64,000 nucleotides of DNA, taken from positions 329,618,802 through 329,682,801 of the forward strand of contig NC_081413.1 in NCBI RefSeq assembly GCF_030272615.1, in the 5' to 3' direction. Origin of the DNA: Cryptomeria japonica. Lineage: Eukaryota > Streptophyta > Pinopsida > Cupressales > Cupressaceae. The notes under the pieces were generated by a model that was not told the DNA's origin, did not search any database, and saw only the letters and a program-made list of their open reading frames with translations. This document shows, one piece after another, positions 23,713 through 34,726 of the stretch (position 1 is the first letter of the stretch; every line of letters begins with the position of its first letter). Made by a program: the position numbers and the translations under genes.

Positions 23713-24477
23713 TGTAGATACCTAAAATTGTCATGTCTAATTAAATAAATATCTTTATTTATTTAATTAATTCATTTATCCTCTTCTAGCTTTATTTCTC
23801 ATTTAAATAAATACTTTTATTTATTTAAATTATCCTTTTTCTAAATTAAATAAATACTTTTATTTATTTAATTATCCCACTTCTTCTATTAATTAAATGA
23901 ATATTTAATTAATTAATTAATTCATTAGCCTTTTCTACCCATGACACATGTCATTCATCTCTTAATTTCTACACTACCTACCCTCTCATTATTTTCTTAT
24001 TTTCTCTACCTACCCTCTAATCCTAGCCGACCATTTATCTTTTACACCTCTCAATCTTATCCCTCTATTTCTTACAGTGTCTTCTATATAAGGAGATACT
24101 TCCTTCATTATCAACCTAATCGAGCCTTCAAGCATTCTAATCATTCTAATCAACTATTCAACCCGACGACTCTAGCATTTCAAGCTTTCATATGCGATCA
24201 AGCCTACTTGCAACCACATTTCCGTTCTTTATTGAGCTCTTGTGCAGACATAAAATCTGAGAGAAAATATATCAAGCAAGATCAATAGAGATAGGAAGAA
24301 TGGAGATCCAAACCCTATTGGACATGTGATGGTATATTCTTTGTGATTTTATTTTATTTGCATTGTCTTAGGTAATCTTCATAAGTTATGGTGGATCTTT
24401 GTTGTTGTTAGGCTAGGGTTTTGTGGTTGAATTCAAAGAGTCTTTCAATATTGTTGTTTCCATTTTCACCATTAACA
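23713..24477 (+). repeat. 5' LTR of the 11.8 kb Ty3 element
   Basis: 765 bp. It is nearly identical to 34727-35540 except for scattered substitutions and the loss of ~48 bp near 23775, where short TTTATTTAATTA repeats flank the missing piece. U3 begins with a row of AT palindromes such as TTAAATAAATA...TATTTATTTAA. A TATA box lies at 24085-24093. Confidence 0.93.
24085..24093 (+). promoter_or_regulatory. TATA box of the 5' LTR
   Basis: TATATAAGG, repeated at 35149-35157 in the 3' LTR. It lies ~390 nt before the LTR end and would place the U3/R boundary about 25-30 nt downstream. Confidence 0.65.
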
Positions 24478-24480
24478 TTT

Positions 24481-24498
24481 TGGCACGCCCCGTGGGAC
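24481..24498 (+). other. Primer binding site of the 11.8 kb Ty3 element
   Basis: TGGCACGCCCCGTGGGAC, three bases after the 5' LTR end. The TGG start and GC-rich form fit a tRNA 3'-end complement. I cannot name the tRNA with confidence. Confidence 0.75.
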
Positions 24499-24599
24499 AT
24501 GGATTTTTGTAGGTTTTTCTAACCCTATAGTGCTGCTTTGTAAAACAATTTGGAGAATAACCTTGTGCAGCTAGGGTTTTGGATACAAAATCAAGATCT

Positions 24600-25190
24600 T
24601 GGAGAGATTTGATCCTATCTCACAAACGGCTTGGAATTTTTGCACCAAATTTTTTTGGTTGAAGACAGTATCAAGAGCTTTTAATCCACAATTCAGAATT
24701 TTTGGAGCACATTTGCATTTTTCATGAATATTTTATGAATTTTCATAAAAAAATAATTTTGAGAGTAAATTAGCGATTTTTTTGGATTTTCTTACATTTT
24801 TGGAAATATCTCAGAATTATACATAGGATCTGTTCTTTGTGATTTTAAATTTGATGCAAAATCATTCCTAAAAATTCAGATCTTTGAAAATTAGGGTTTT
24901 GCATTATTTTCTCATATCTCACAAATTGCTTGGATTTTTTGCAGACAATTTTTTTATGCAGGTTTGGAAGACCATCAGAAGTGTTTAGTAAAAATTTCAG
25001 ATTTTTAAAATCAATTTTGCATTTTATATGAATTTTTTATGATTTTTCATAAAAAAAATAATTTTTGGAGCAAATTAGCAATTTTTTTGGATTTTCTTAC
25101 ATTTCTGGAAATTTCTTGAAATTTTACAGGTGATCTCTTTTTATGATGAATCAAATCTTTGAATTGGTAAAAAAAAATGGATTGTTGAAG
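24600..25190 (+). repeat. Imperfect tandem duplication (~290 bp x 2) in the Ty3 leader
   Basis: The halves near 24600-24890 and 24900-25190 share, in order, a CTTGGA.TTTTTGCA word, an AGAC..ATCA.AAG word, a TTTTTCATAAAAAAATAATTTT-like block split by mismatches, TTTTTTTGGATTTTCTTAC and TTTGTGAT or TTTATGAT. They are strongly diverged, so the duplication predates this insertion. Confidence 0.65.
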
Positions 25191-25389
25191 GCCCCTATTT
25201 CACAAAGTCTTTTTTGGATCTAAAATTTACCGAACTTGTGTGCTTGCAGGAAGGGGTAATCATTTGAAACAACCCAAACTACTAACAAATATTTGTTGCG
25301 GGACCTTGGCAAGGGTTTTTTTTTTATCTTCATATGTGTGCCTTGTTTTCATAGACTAGCAAACACTTCAATTGGTGCACTAAAATTGA

Positions 25390-25990
25390 ACCAGTGTCTT
25401 TTGTGTCTTAAGCAATAGGCTCTTTTTGTTTCATCTTTAGAGGGTCTGTCTTCCTGTGTGGTCATTAGGACTAATAGTGAGAAGAGAACGATCCAAGTGG
25501 TAGCGAGGAAATCCATCCTCTTCTGAACCACTATAAACAACTGTATCCATGGTGAAAGCCATGGGTAAAGTGTGTTGATTAGTTCATACCAACACTATGT
25601 CTCCCCATAAACCCGTTTGATCAAATTTATTTGATCAGTTGTAGGTCGTAACCCCTACCGGATGGGAGCCTTCTGTATTTATAGAGCTGAAAGTGCCGCA
25701 TGTATGGTCACATGAGCGGATGCCCTTACTAGCACCTTTTTGTTTTAGAAAGTCAAAATCCTTCTAGTTATTGGGTGAGGAGGTCGGACCTCTGGAGCGA
25801 CCCACACACATATGGTTCTTAGTAGAGATACAAAGTTTTCCATGAGGAGTTTTCATGGGGACTAATTCTTGGCTGCCCCAGAGAAGTGAGTGTCGAGGGT
25901 GGAGCTAGTGAGGTCAAGCATCTAAGTATCCATTTTGAATAGCGTAGCCTCAGGGGAAACCCCATGTGGGATCAACAACTATTGTCCTGG
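25390..25990 (+). repeat. Conserved leader block of the Ty3 element
   Basis: The inverted counterpart is at 11220-11760 in the other Ty3 remnant. Both copies sit about 0.9 kb after the PBS, upstream of gag. No long frame is shared, so a cis-acting or untranslated role (packaging, translation, structure) is more likely than coding. Confidence 0.7.
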
Positions 25991-26727
25991 CCAGCCATAG
26001 GAATTGTGTTTGTCTTCTTTTGAACATTCAAACATTCAAGATCAAACATAAAAACATTGTGTCTTTTGTGTCTTTTGTGTCTTCAAGTGTATGCCAAACA
26101 ATTCTACATCAAACAACACACTTTTCTTTGAGTCATTTTGAGTCTAAACACTTGCAAACATTGAGTCCTCATCAACTTTGTGTCCTCTTGTCACGAAAAA
26201 TAGTAAAAAATTCAGATTTGGTCACAACAAACAACTTCACAAATTGAAAAAATTTACAGTTCGACAAACAAGAGCAATTAGTTTCAGACTCATTGTGCTT
26301 CCTAAGTTATTTCTCTAGATTTTCATCTAGCATTCAACCTACCTTTGGGTCTCACAAAGTCCATCATTGCTTTACACCTTGCATTACATTCACATATGTC
26401 TAAACTTGAGTCAAAAGGTCACTTGCTTGTCCTCGTCATACTTTGTCAACACACTACATACAACAACATTTTGCTAAGTGGTCCCTCATCAAGGTCTATC
26501 ACCTTTGGGTCTCATTTGGTCTTACTTAGAGTCAAGGTCAACTTACCTCATCAAGAGAAACTATCATCTCTTTGGAAGCCACACCTACTCTACTACATAC
26601 ATACTTGGTCTTACACTTTGGACATTGCAAGTACACCTTAGAGTCATTTACATTCCATCCAACTCTTGGTCTTCCATACTCTTTCCATTTTCATCTAGTC
26701 TCACACATCTTGGTCAAGACTTAGTTC

Positions 26728-28441
26728 ATGGTTGAAACCCGTTCCCAAAAATCTAGGAGAGAAACTAAAGAGGCTCAAGAGTCCACAAACATGGGTGCCT
26801 ATGAATATGACAATGATGTCTTTTTCAATTCTGATCATACCACATTACCTGACATGGATGCCTATAGAAAATTCCAAATGTTGAGAACATGGACACTATA
26901 AACAACAATGATACACACAATGACAATATGGACAATATTTCAGTACATTCAGCAGAAGTGGAACACTCCATTATGGATCCCCATTTTAATCGATTGGTTG
27001 AGGAAATAATGAGGAGAGATAGACAATATTTTCTATAAGTGATGGCACAAAGTGGAGCCAAGATCCCTCATGATTTTGACATGTCTCAAATAATGGAAAA
27101 TCGACCTTTGCAACAACCTTACCTCAACATGGATCAAATGAGGCCTAATAGTGGAGGCAATAGAGGACCACATCTTGTGCCTGAATCATGATCATCTTTG
27201 TTTAAAAAACCTGAGGTCCCACATACACATGGTCAAGCATATGATACTCACCTTCGCAGGCCATTATGGAAGTCTTATGCAGAAAAATATACTCAATCAC
27301 ATACCAATGCTAATGACCAACCATCAAAGCAATTGGATATCCAAAGGCATGTTCAAAATTTGAACATAGGGAAACCCCACGTCAAATTTGGGGGAAACAC
27401 ACTAGAACAAACTCATGACATGCCTGTAGAGTATGGTATACATGGACAAAATAGACATTCCATTCCTCATCATGACTCTATGCCAAGTGGTCCATCTACG
27501 CAACATCATTATAGACCTCCTCCATATGAACATGTGTATGATCAATATCATCCATATATGCAACATGCTTCTCCTCCACCTAGTAATTCGGGCATGGGGT
27601 ATGGTCCAAGAAGTTGGTCTCCACCTAAGAACAATTTGTAGCAGCAAATTAAGGACTTACAAAAGAAAATGGAGGACATAAATACATCGAAGCCAACTTA
27701 CACAATGAGAGACATGTGTCCCTATCCATTTTACAAAAGCATTCTAATGCTTCCATTTCCTACACACTTTGTGACACCTAAGTTTGATAAGTACAGAGGC
27801 AAAGGAGACCCTAAGGCACATATAAGACAATTTTTCACAGCTTGCATTGAGGTAGCATCAGAAGAGACATATTTGATGAGACTATTCCCACAAAGCTTAG
27901 GTGGTCAAGCTATGGAATGGTTCTCTCAACTCCCACCTAGAATTAAGTCTTGGGGTGACTTAGCAGAGGCATTTATCCAACATTTCTCATACAACATAGA
28001 GGCATACATATCAGTCACTACTTTGTGCAACACCAAACAAAGGGATGGAGAGTCTTTTTCATCATTTTTACAAAGATGGAGGAATCTAGCCAGCAAATGC
28101 TCTTGTGAAATTCCACAAAAAAAATGGTCGAGATGTTCACCCAGAATGTCCATAGAGAAATTGGTTATGACCTGAGAAAAGCTTGCTTGTCCACTTTCAA
28201 GGACATCATTGAAAAAGGCTTAGCAATAGAGAAGGTCCTAATTGAGCAAGGCATCATCAAAATATTCAAAGAAAACAAAGAGGACTATAAAGGAAAAGAC
28301 AAGCCAAGATTTTGGAATAAAAACAAGAACACAATCAATGATGGTATTGTTGATGCCAATACAGTACGACCCAAAATCGTTTTTTCTGGATCAAGCTCTA
28401 CAAACAATCAAGTGAATACTCAAACAACTTCAAAATCATGA
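26728..28441 (+). pseudogene. Ty3 Gag, frame-shifted
   Basis: The start is MVETRSQKSRRE at 26728, a typical plant Ty3 Gag opening. A frameshift near 26880 and stops near 27037 and 27190 follow. A His/Pro/Tyr-rich linker then reads through 27198-27641. The Gag core is best seen from 27669: FPTHFVTPKFDKYRGKGDP, HIRQFFTACIEVASEETYLM, AMEWFSQLPPRIKSWGDLAE and GESFSSFLQRWRNLASKC. This is the retrotransposon Gag capsid-like domain, which would assemble the virus-like particle. Another frameshift near 28120 leads to an open frame ending at 28441. After that a zinc-knuckle-like motif appears near 28575-28620, where a TGA and a Tyr in place of the expected first Cys damage the finger. Confidence 0.8.
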
Positions 28442-28444
28442 AGG

Positions 28445-29653
28445 AAGTACACCCCATTGGGAGAACCACTTGAGTCAGCTTTCAATAAGCTAGTAGCAAA
28501 CAAAATAATAACAATTCCAGATATGCCTCCATATGAGCCAAAGGTCAAACCAAATTGGTGGAATGACGATGAATACTACGAATATCACAAGAGCAAGGGA
28601 CATAAAACATGAAATTGTCATCGGCTGAAAAACATTATACAAGATCTTATTGATAGAGGTGACATTGAGATTGAAGAACATTCATCCAATCAAGAACATG
28701 AAATGTTTAAAGAACCATTCCCAAAACATGACAAGGGAAAAGCCAAAGCCACAGATGAGCAAACCAACTATACCAGAGCATCCTATAACTATGATTCAAC
28801 TCTCAATCACATATCAATGGACAATTATGTCTCTACCATTATCATCAAGGACAAAACGCTTGAAAATTCTACCCAAAGACCTAAGGTTGTCCTAAAAGGC
28901 ATTGGATCTTCTTTTGAACCTACCTCTGAATGTAATGTTACAACTCATCGAGGTAAATTCACTTTGCAAGGTACTCCAGCTAAAAACACCGCTTCCTCAT
29001 CAACTAAACCTAAGTATGACCTTGTAAAATAGTTAGGGAAGACACCCGCACTTATCTCAATCCTTGAGCTCTTACGTATATCCCCTGCACATAAAGCCAT
29101 TCTTGACAAAACTTTGAGGGACACTTCTGTCCCCACTGATCTGAACATGGACCAATTTCAAGCCATGGTGGGATACCTTTCCGTTCCACACTCCCTTACA
29201 TTCACAGAAGCTGATGACGCCTCCATGAGTCAACCTCATAATGCACCTTTACACATTGAAGCCTTCCTGCACAAACATCGAATAAAACGAGTCCAGATAG
29301 ATGGAGGAGCTAGTCTCAATATATGTACATTGAATACTCTTAAGAAATTGGGATATTCTGAAAAAGTTGTGAATGCTACAAACAAAATCACCATTAAGGC
29401 ATATGATGATGAAGAATGTTCATCTAAAGGCATAATCACTTTACCTCTTAGAGTTGGACCAGTTACAAAGGATGTGGTTTTTCAGGTCCTTGATCTAGAT
29501 CTCACATACAACATACTCTTGGGACGTCCATGGATTCATGAGATGAGCGCAGTACCATCTACATGTCATCGATGTATCAAGTTTCCACACAATGGAGTTG
29601 AAGTGACCGTCAAAGTTGAACCAAATCCATTCATATATTGCAATAATCAGTGA
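28445..29653 (+). pseudogene. Ty3 Gag-Pol linker and aspartic protease
   Basis: A linker runs from the knuckle region through 28650-29032 with one stop near 29030. It leads into a 179-codon open frame from 29114 that ends at 29653. The protease active site is VQIDGGASLNIC, with the catalytic Asp at 29300 (residue 63 of that frame). IDGGAS replaces the usual DSGA, as commonly seen in Tat/Ogre-like elements. The flap and ILLGRPWIHEM segment complete the fold. The protease would mature Gag-Pol. Nothing like RT follows. Confidence 0.8.
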
Positions 29654-30599
29654 CCTAGATCAGAAATAACAATACCAGTCAATCAAGAAGTTGTTCCATC
29701 TTCAGCATATGTGGATACAAAATCATTGAAAGCTTCTACATCAAAACAAACAGAGCTCAAAGAAAAACTCAAGGTTAAAGATCTGGGATGTGGTGAGTAT
29801 ATCTTTCATGTTGATCAACTCCCTCTATCTCCTAAGGTATTCAGTCAATATGAACAATATATAAACAATTTGCAATATCAATGAATTGGGTATGAACCAC
29901 CTAGTGTTGTGGCTACTAAGTCTGAATGCAAATCTCCTCTAGTGGTGCAAGCAACTCTTGATATCAATAATCCTAACAGTGGTTCCAACAAAGAATCTAT
30001 TGAGCGTATTGCCAACCCTCTTGAGAACTCACATAGCCTTACCATTTCATCCACTCATTCCATTTTCACTCCTCTCCTAGACTTGGATCAACAAGAATCA
30101 CAAAAGCCCTTACTCATTGGGGATCACAAATCAAGCTTTGAAAAGAAAATTCTAAAAGTCAATATAAAGAAAAGCCCTTAAGTCCAAATCAAAATCAAAA
30201 GCTATTGGACTCTACAAAAATCAAAGTCAAGGATAAAAATTATATGAAGAAAAAAGAACAAGAGTTGATCTCCCCTAATATCAAAATAACTGGGGGCAAA
30301 AGTTCTAAAATTTCAAGTGAAAAAGCATACTTGTTGATCCTAAGTCTCCATCATGCTATCCTACTTTCACTTCTTTTCACAATCATAAGCCTTCATAACT
30401 CATCCACTTGTTCCACACATCCATCCCCTTCTGGCGATACATAATTGACCTTTAGTGGAGCTTCCTCGAGGGAATTTGTTATCAGGGATACCCAAACTTC
30501 TTTAGGTGACATGCATATAGACCTGTGTAGTCCACACCCTAGTAATTCTATCTCAGTTCCTTTATCAAGGAAGATAGTCACTCGAGCTTCATTCGCTCA
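29654..30599 (+). other. Degenerate pol stretch marking the internal deletion
   Basis: Broken frames (for example 29909-30181) carry Lys/Ser-rich peptides with no RT, RNase H or integrase-core motif. The normal plant Ty3 order needs about 2.5-3 kb of RT-RNase H-integrase between protease and integrase tail. Only ~0.95 kb is present, so most of pol has been deleted or replaced. Confidence 0.7.
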
Positions 30600-30844
30600 A
30601 GGAACAATGCATTTACAATCATAAGATAAAGCCTCACACATTTGAGGTAGGTGACTTAGTTCTCAAATAAAATCCTAAAAATCAGTAAGACAGAGAGAAG
30701 AAGGGCAATTTCGAACCAAATTGGCTTGGTCCTTACATCATCACAATAGCCTATGGATCTGGTGCATATCAGCTCTCAAATCCAAATGGCGAACCTTTGG
30801 AGGATCCTATCAACAACATGCACCTTCGCAGGTTTTACACATAG
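30600..30844 (+). pseudogene. Ty3 integrase C-terminal tail
   Basis: FEVGDLVLK (TAA after Lys), KGNFEPNWLGPYIIT, YGSGAYQLSNPNGEP, then DPINNMHLRRFYT and TAG at 30842-30844. This is the standard Ty3 integrase end and the counterpart of the minus-strand piece at 9503-9880. The zinc finger and catalytic core are missing. It proves that this copy derives from a full-length Pol. Confidence 0.82.
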
Positions 30845-32480
30845 CTCTTCAGAATGTCCTAATTAAAAAATACAAAAAAATCATAAAAAAAAAAACAAAA
30901 AAACGTTACTTGGTGAAAACTTGGCAAACAGGCGCCTTGTGACACAAAAAATAAAAAATAAAAAAGTGAAAAATAAAAAAAGTAAAGAGAAATAAATCCG
31001 TCCAACGGTCAAAACCACTTCGGTGGCGCCCTGGGCAAGTACCATGGTGAAAATCGGGTCACCGAAACCATGTGTAGAGACATTGCTCCTCCCTCCTTCG
31101 AGAATCAATCTCATCCTTTCACTTTGCACACACTCACAACCTATTCATCCATAACACACTTACCCTTTCCCATCATGGCTTGTTATTGATCTACCTAAGA
31201 TTGGTTAGCCATTCATAGTAATCCCTCCTTTTCACCCCTTTCCATCCATAATAAATCAGCTCTTATCTGTGGCTAAGGCAAATCCTACATCTAGTGATGG
31301 GGTGGAACTAAGAGCATCACACAGTTTTCTTCAGTCTATCCACACACAATCCACAATAAATCAACATTTGCATCGCCGATCCGCAATAAAGTTCCATCTT
31401 CTCCACAATAAAGTATCAGTTGCATGGATTCAGTCAGTTTCAGATGAGACACAACGACAACAATGGGCTTCAATAAATCAAATCTTTCAATAGACTCAGA
31501 CAACATTATGGTTCAGTGCTATCTATCTTTTTGTGAAAGTAAACATTGTGACCACAATCAAATAAGACTTATACAAGTGACAAGAGACACTAAACTTGAG
31601 GACTACAGTGGATGTTGGTGTCGAGTCTTGGTTTTCTTTTGATTTTAGCTTTTGGTGACATGTCTTTTAGCTTTTTCGAGACGTCTCTGACTAGAGATTC
31701 TATCTCCAGGATGTCTTTGACTAGAAAGGTGAGGATGGGGTAACGTCACCTATTTTTCTTTGCTGTGTGTGGATTGTCTCTTAGTAATGCTTTGACTTGT
31801 CCAAGGATATGAGGATACTGTGAGTCTAGTATGAACTAGGGAATTCCTTGTTTGCGACAGTTTGATCTCCATGCAAATAGGTACAATGACTTTTTGGGTC
31901 GAACATATACCTCGATTGTCATAACCTACTTGCCATAATAAAGCTCAATGATGATAACACACAAGAAGCTCTTTCACTTCCATATTTTCTATCTTCCATC
32001 CCCCTTTCTTGATTGACCTCCATAGTCCTTCTTGAGTCTATGTAGCTTGCTATCACATGACGGAGTATAATGACATGCCAAAATATTTGCATTTCATATA
32101 GTTTGCACCTGCATTATCACATGTTAGCATTTCATACATACATATAGATATCACAATTGCATCACATCCTGCACACAACACATGTTAGCACATTTTACAT
32201 TCTCATCATGTAAATAGTTATTTGCATTATCATATTCATTTGCATGTCATACATTCCTACTCACATTTTCATAACATATTTAAAAACATAAAAGAACAAA
32301 AATATTGCATTTCATCATGTACATATTTGAATCCATATCATAAGCATCATATAGACACATGCATCACATAGAAACACATAGAAGCATCACATAGATACAC
32401 ATGCATATAGTTGCCACAAGGATAAATCGTCTCATATATATATCAAAATCATAAGTGTCATGATACAATGATGTCAAAAT
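30845..32480 (+). other. Non-coding region between integrase tail and antisense gene
   Basis: A-rich tracts at 30860-31000 are followed by unremarkable sequence to about 32050, then by low-complexity DNA made of CATATA, TGCAT and CACATA words up to 32480. I see no supportable gene. Plant Tat/Ogre-like elements often have a long spacer here. Confidence 0.6.
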
Positions 32481-32587
32481 ACATATGGCTACACAGCCAA
32501 CCCTCGTGTCGCCCTATTGGCTACAATCATCCGAAGGTGTCATCATACAAAATGGTACAAAATTGATACATAGGGGGCCCTCTAAAG

Positions 32588-34383
32588 CTATGATGAAATC
32601 CCTCCCTCGGAGCCAGCAGGTCTCAATGGAGTCTGAGCCTTGGAAGGACCCACCCCAAGATCATCTCTCATGTCCCCTCTATCTAGTGGTGGTGGAAGAA
32701 CCATAACCCCACCGCTAGACACCTGTCTCCTATCTCTCCCTCTAGTGGTTGTCACAGTCCCCGATGGTCTCCGAAAGCTCCTAGCCCACTGATCTGGTGG
32801 TACCACTCCATAATACAGGTCTCTCCAGTAGGCTATCTCCTCCCCTACCTGCAGAACATAGGTGTATTCGGCCCTTGTGTCCTCTGTTGCCTCTCTCCCT
32901 ACCCTCAGTGCTGTCTCAACCTCTGTATAGCACTGAATAGCCTGGTTCCTCTCCCGTTCAGTGTCCCTCAGCTGTCTCCTGAGCCTAGTTGTCTCCCTCT
33001 CCAAATCCTGGATCTCATCTGCTTGTCCTTGACAGATCTCCCTCAAGGATAGTAGCTCATCCTCCTCCTCTCCTCTCCCCTCACTCTTTCTAGCACCACG
33101 GTAGCGCCAATCTTGTAGCTATCATAGTAGCCCAAGCCATATGTCCTACCCTCATCTCCAGTCCTGGATCCTAAAACACTTATCTCAGTGCATCCCTGTC
33201 TCCATCTCGATCGTAAGGAATCAACTCCCCGTCGATCGATATCCTCGGTATCCTATATACATCCTCCAAGGTGAGTGTCATCTCACCCATCGACAAATGA
33301 AACATGCAAGTCTCTGAGTGCCATCTCTCAGCTAATGCAATCAGCAATCCCATGTTCACCCAAAACTCAGGCACATACATAATGTATCACAAACCCATAG
33401 CCTCCACTGTTGCTCTATCCTCGAATGTCATCTTTGCTCGCAAACTTTGAGTCGAAGGGAATCTTTCCTATGACTAGCATCAGTAGGTCCTCCCGCAGTC
33501 AAGCAAATCAGCTGTGTCAATCCTAGTGGCATTCCCTGTTCATCACAAAGTACTGCTTTCTATCCTAGTAGCATTCCCTGTTCATCACAAAGTGCTACTC
33601 TTTTTAGTACTCCCTGTTCATCACAAAGTACTACTTTTTTTATCCTAGTAGCATTCCCTGTTCATCACAAAGTGTTGCTTTGATCCTATCTTTTAGGGCA
33701 CCTACTTGAGTGTATCCTCTTGAGTAGCTTATCCAATTGACAATGTGTGTTCTATCACAAAATTGTTAATTCCAGCCTAATCCAATTGGCAATGTATGTT
33801 CTATCACAGAATTGTCAATCTTTTTGGTACTCCCTGTTCATCACAAAGTGCCTTGTTCTATCCTATCCTAGGGCCTTTGCTTGAGTGTATCCTCTTGAGT
33901 AGTTTCCTGAATGGTAATGTATGTTCTATCACATAATTGTCAATCCTAGCCCTATCTGCTATCCTAGTCTTCCCTAGAGGACCTGCTTGAGTGTATCCTC
34001 TCAACAACTTATCCAACTGACAGCATATGTTCATCATAGAATTACCGATTTGGCCTTGAAGACATAAACGCACTTGTAAGACACAGATGCGATTGCATTG
34101 AACATAGATGCTACTGAAATCGTAGACGCCCCTAGCACAAACATAGACTTGCCTAGCCTACCCAGACGTGCCTGGTACCAATGTAGACGCGCCTTAATGT
34201 TTTTCCTCCCGCTTGAAATTTTTCTAGACATACCTAAAGCACATGTATTACCTACCTAGCATGCATTTATGACAATAATTAATGCACCAAAGTACAAGGA
34301 GGTTTTGTGGTACTCACCGGCTCTCCTGAATCTGCTGGCCTCTGAAATCGGCGAACACGATCGAATCTATGTACCAATGCCAT
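32588..34383 (-). pseudogene. Antisense plant-mobile-domain (PMD-like) gene inside the Ty3 element, predicted spliced
   Basis: Reading against the element, an ATG at 34383 opens a 22-codon exon (MALVHRFDRVRRFQ...) that ends CCG|GTGAGT at 34318. An acceptor ..GTCATAG|GAAAGA near 33467 rejoins in the same phase. Exon 2 gives LRAKMTFEDRATVEAMGL, a TGA, then VPEFWVNMGLLIALAERWHS, TCMFHLSMGEMTLTLEDVYR and IDGELIPYD. This is the signature of the plant mobile domain (MAIN/MAIL1-like, also carried by transposons). After stops near 33180 and an internal loss, a coiled-coil-like tail follows (33046-32588: DLERETTRLRRQLRDTERER). A TATA-like CTATAAGATAGA lies ~90 nt upstream of the ATG (34471-34482). The intron (33468-34317) holds tandem repeats. 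It is broken, and its function in the element is unknown. Confidence 0.65.
33530..33990. repeat. Tandem repeats within the predicted antisense intron
   Basis: The phrase CTCCCTGTTCATCACAAAGT or ATTCCCTGTTCATCACAAAG occurs at least five times between about 33530 and 33860. It alternates with TATCCTAGTAG and, further on, with CTTGAGTGTATCCTCT and ATGT.TGTTCTATCACA units. Periods vary (~40-60 bp), and the units are mixed. Confidence 0.8.
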
Positions 34384-34470
34384 TGCTGCTGACTGCTGAC
34401 TGCTCTCTGCTCTCTCTACACTCTGATCTCTTAGATGTGTGGATGAAAATGAGGATGTTTTCCCTCGTAG

Positions 34471-34482
34471 TCTATCTTATAG
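34471..34482 (-). promoter_or_regulatory. TATA-like site for the antisense gene
   Basis: CTATAAGATAGA on the minus strand, followed by an AG-rich 5' leader (GAGAGAGCAGAGAGCAGTC) and the ATG at 34383. It suggests that the antisense gene has its own promoter next to the 3' LTR. Confidence 0.45.
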
Positions 34483-34711
34483 ACTACCCTAGCCCTCGTT
34501 TCCCGAGTCAGTCTTCCTTATTCGGTGACTCTGTCACTCTATCCTATCCGGTCTATCCATTCTAGCCTTTCTTTCTTATCAAGAGATTGTCTACAATCTT
34601 TTCAGACATTTTCATCCAATCTCTCGAGAGGGCATATCATTCCCATCTTGGGGTAACTTTGTATCAGTTCATCTTATCTTCTTTGAAACAACGCGACAAG
34701 TTGCATTGTCT

Positions 34712-34726
34712 CAAAGAGGGGCAAAA
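34712..34726 (+). other. Polypurine tract of the 11.8 kb Ty3 element
   Basis: CAAAGAGGGGCAAAA ends directly at the TG of the 3' LTR, as expected for the plus-strand primer. Confidence 0.85.
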
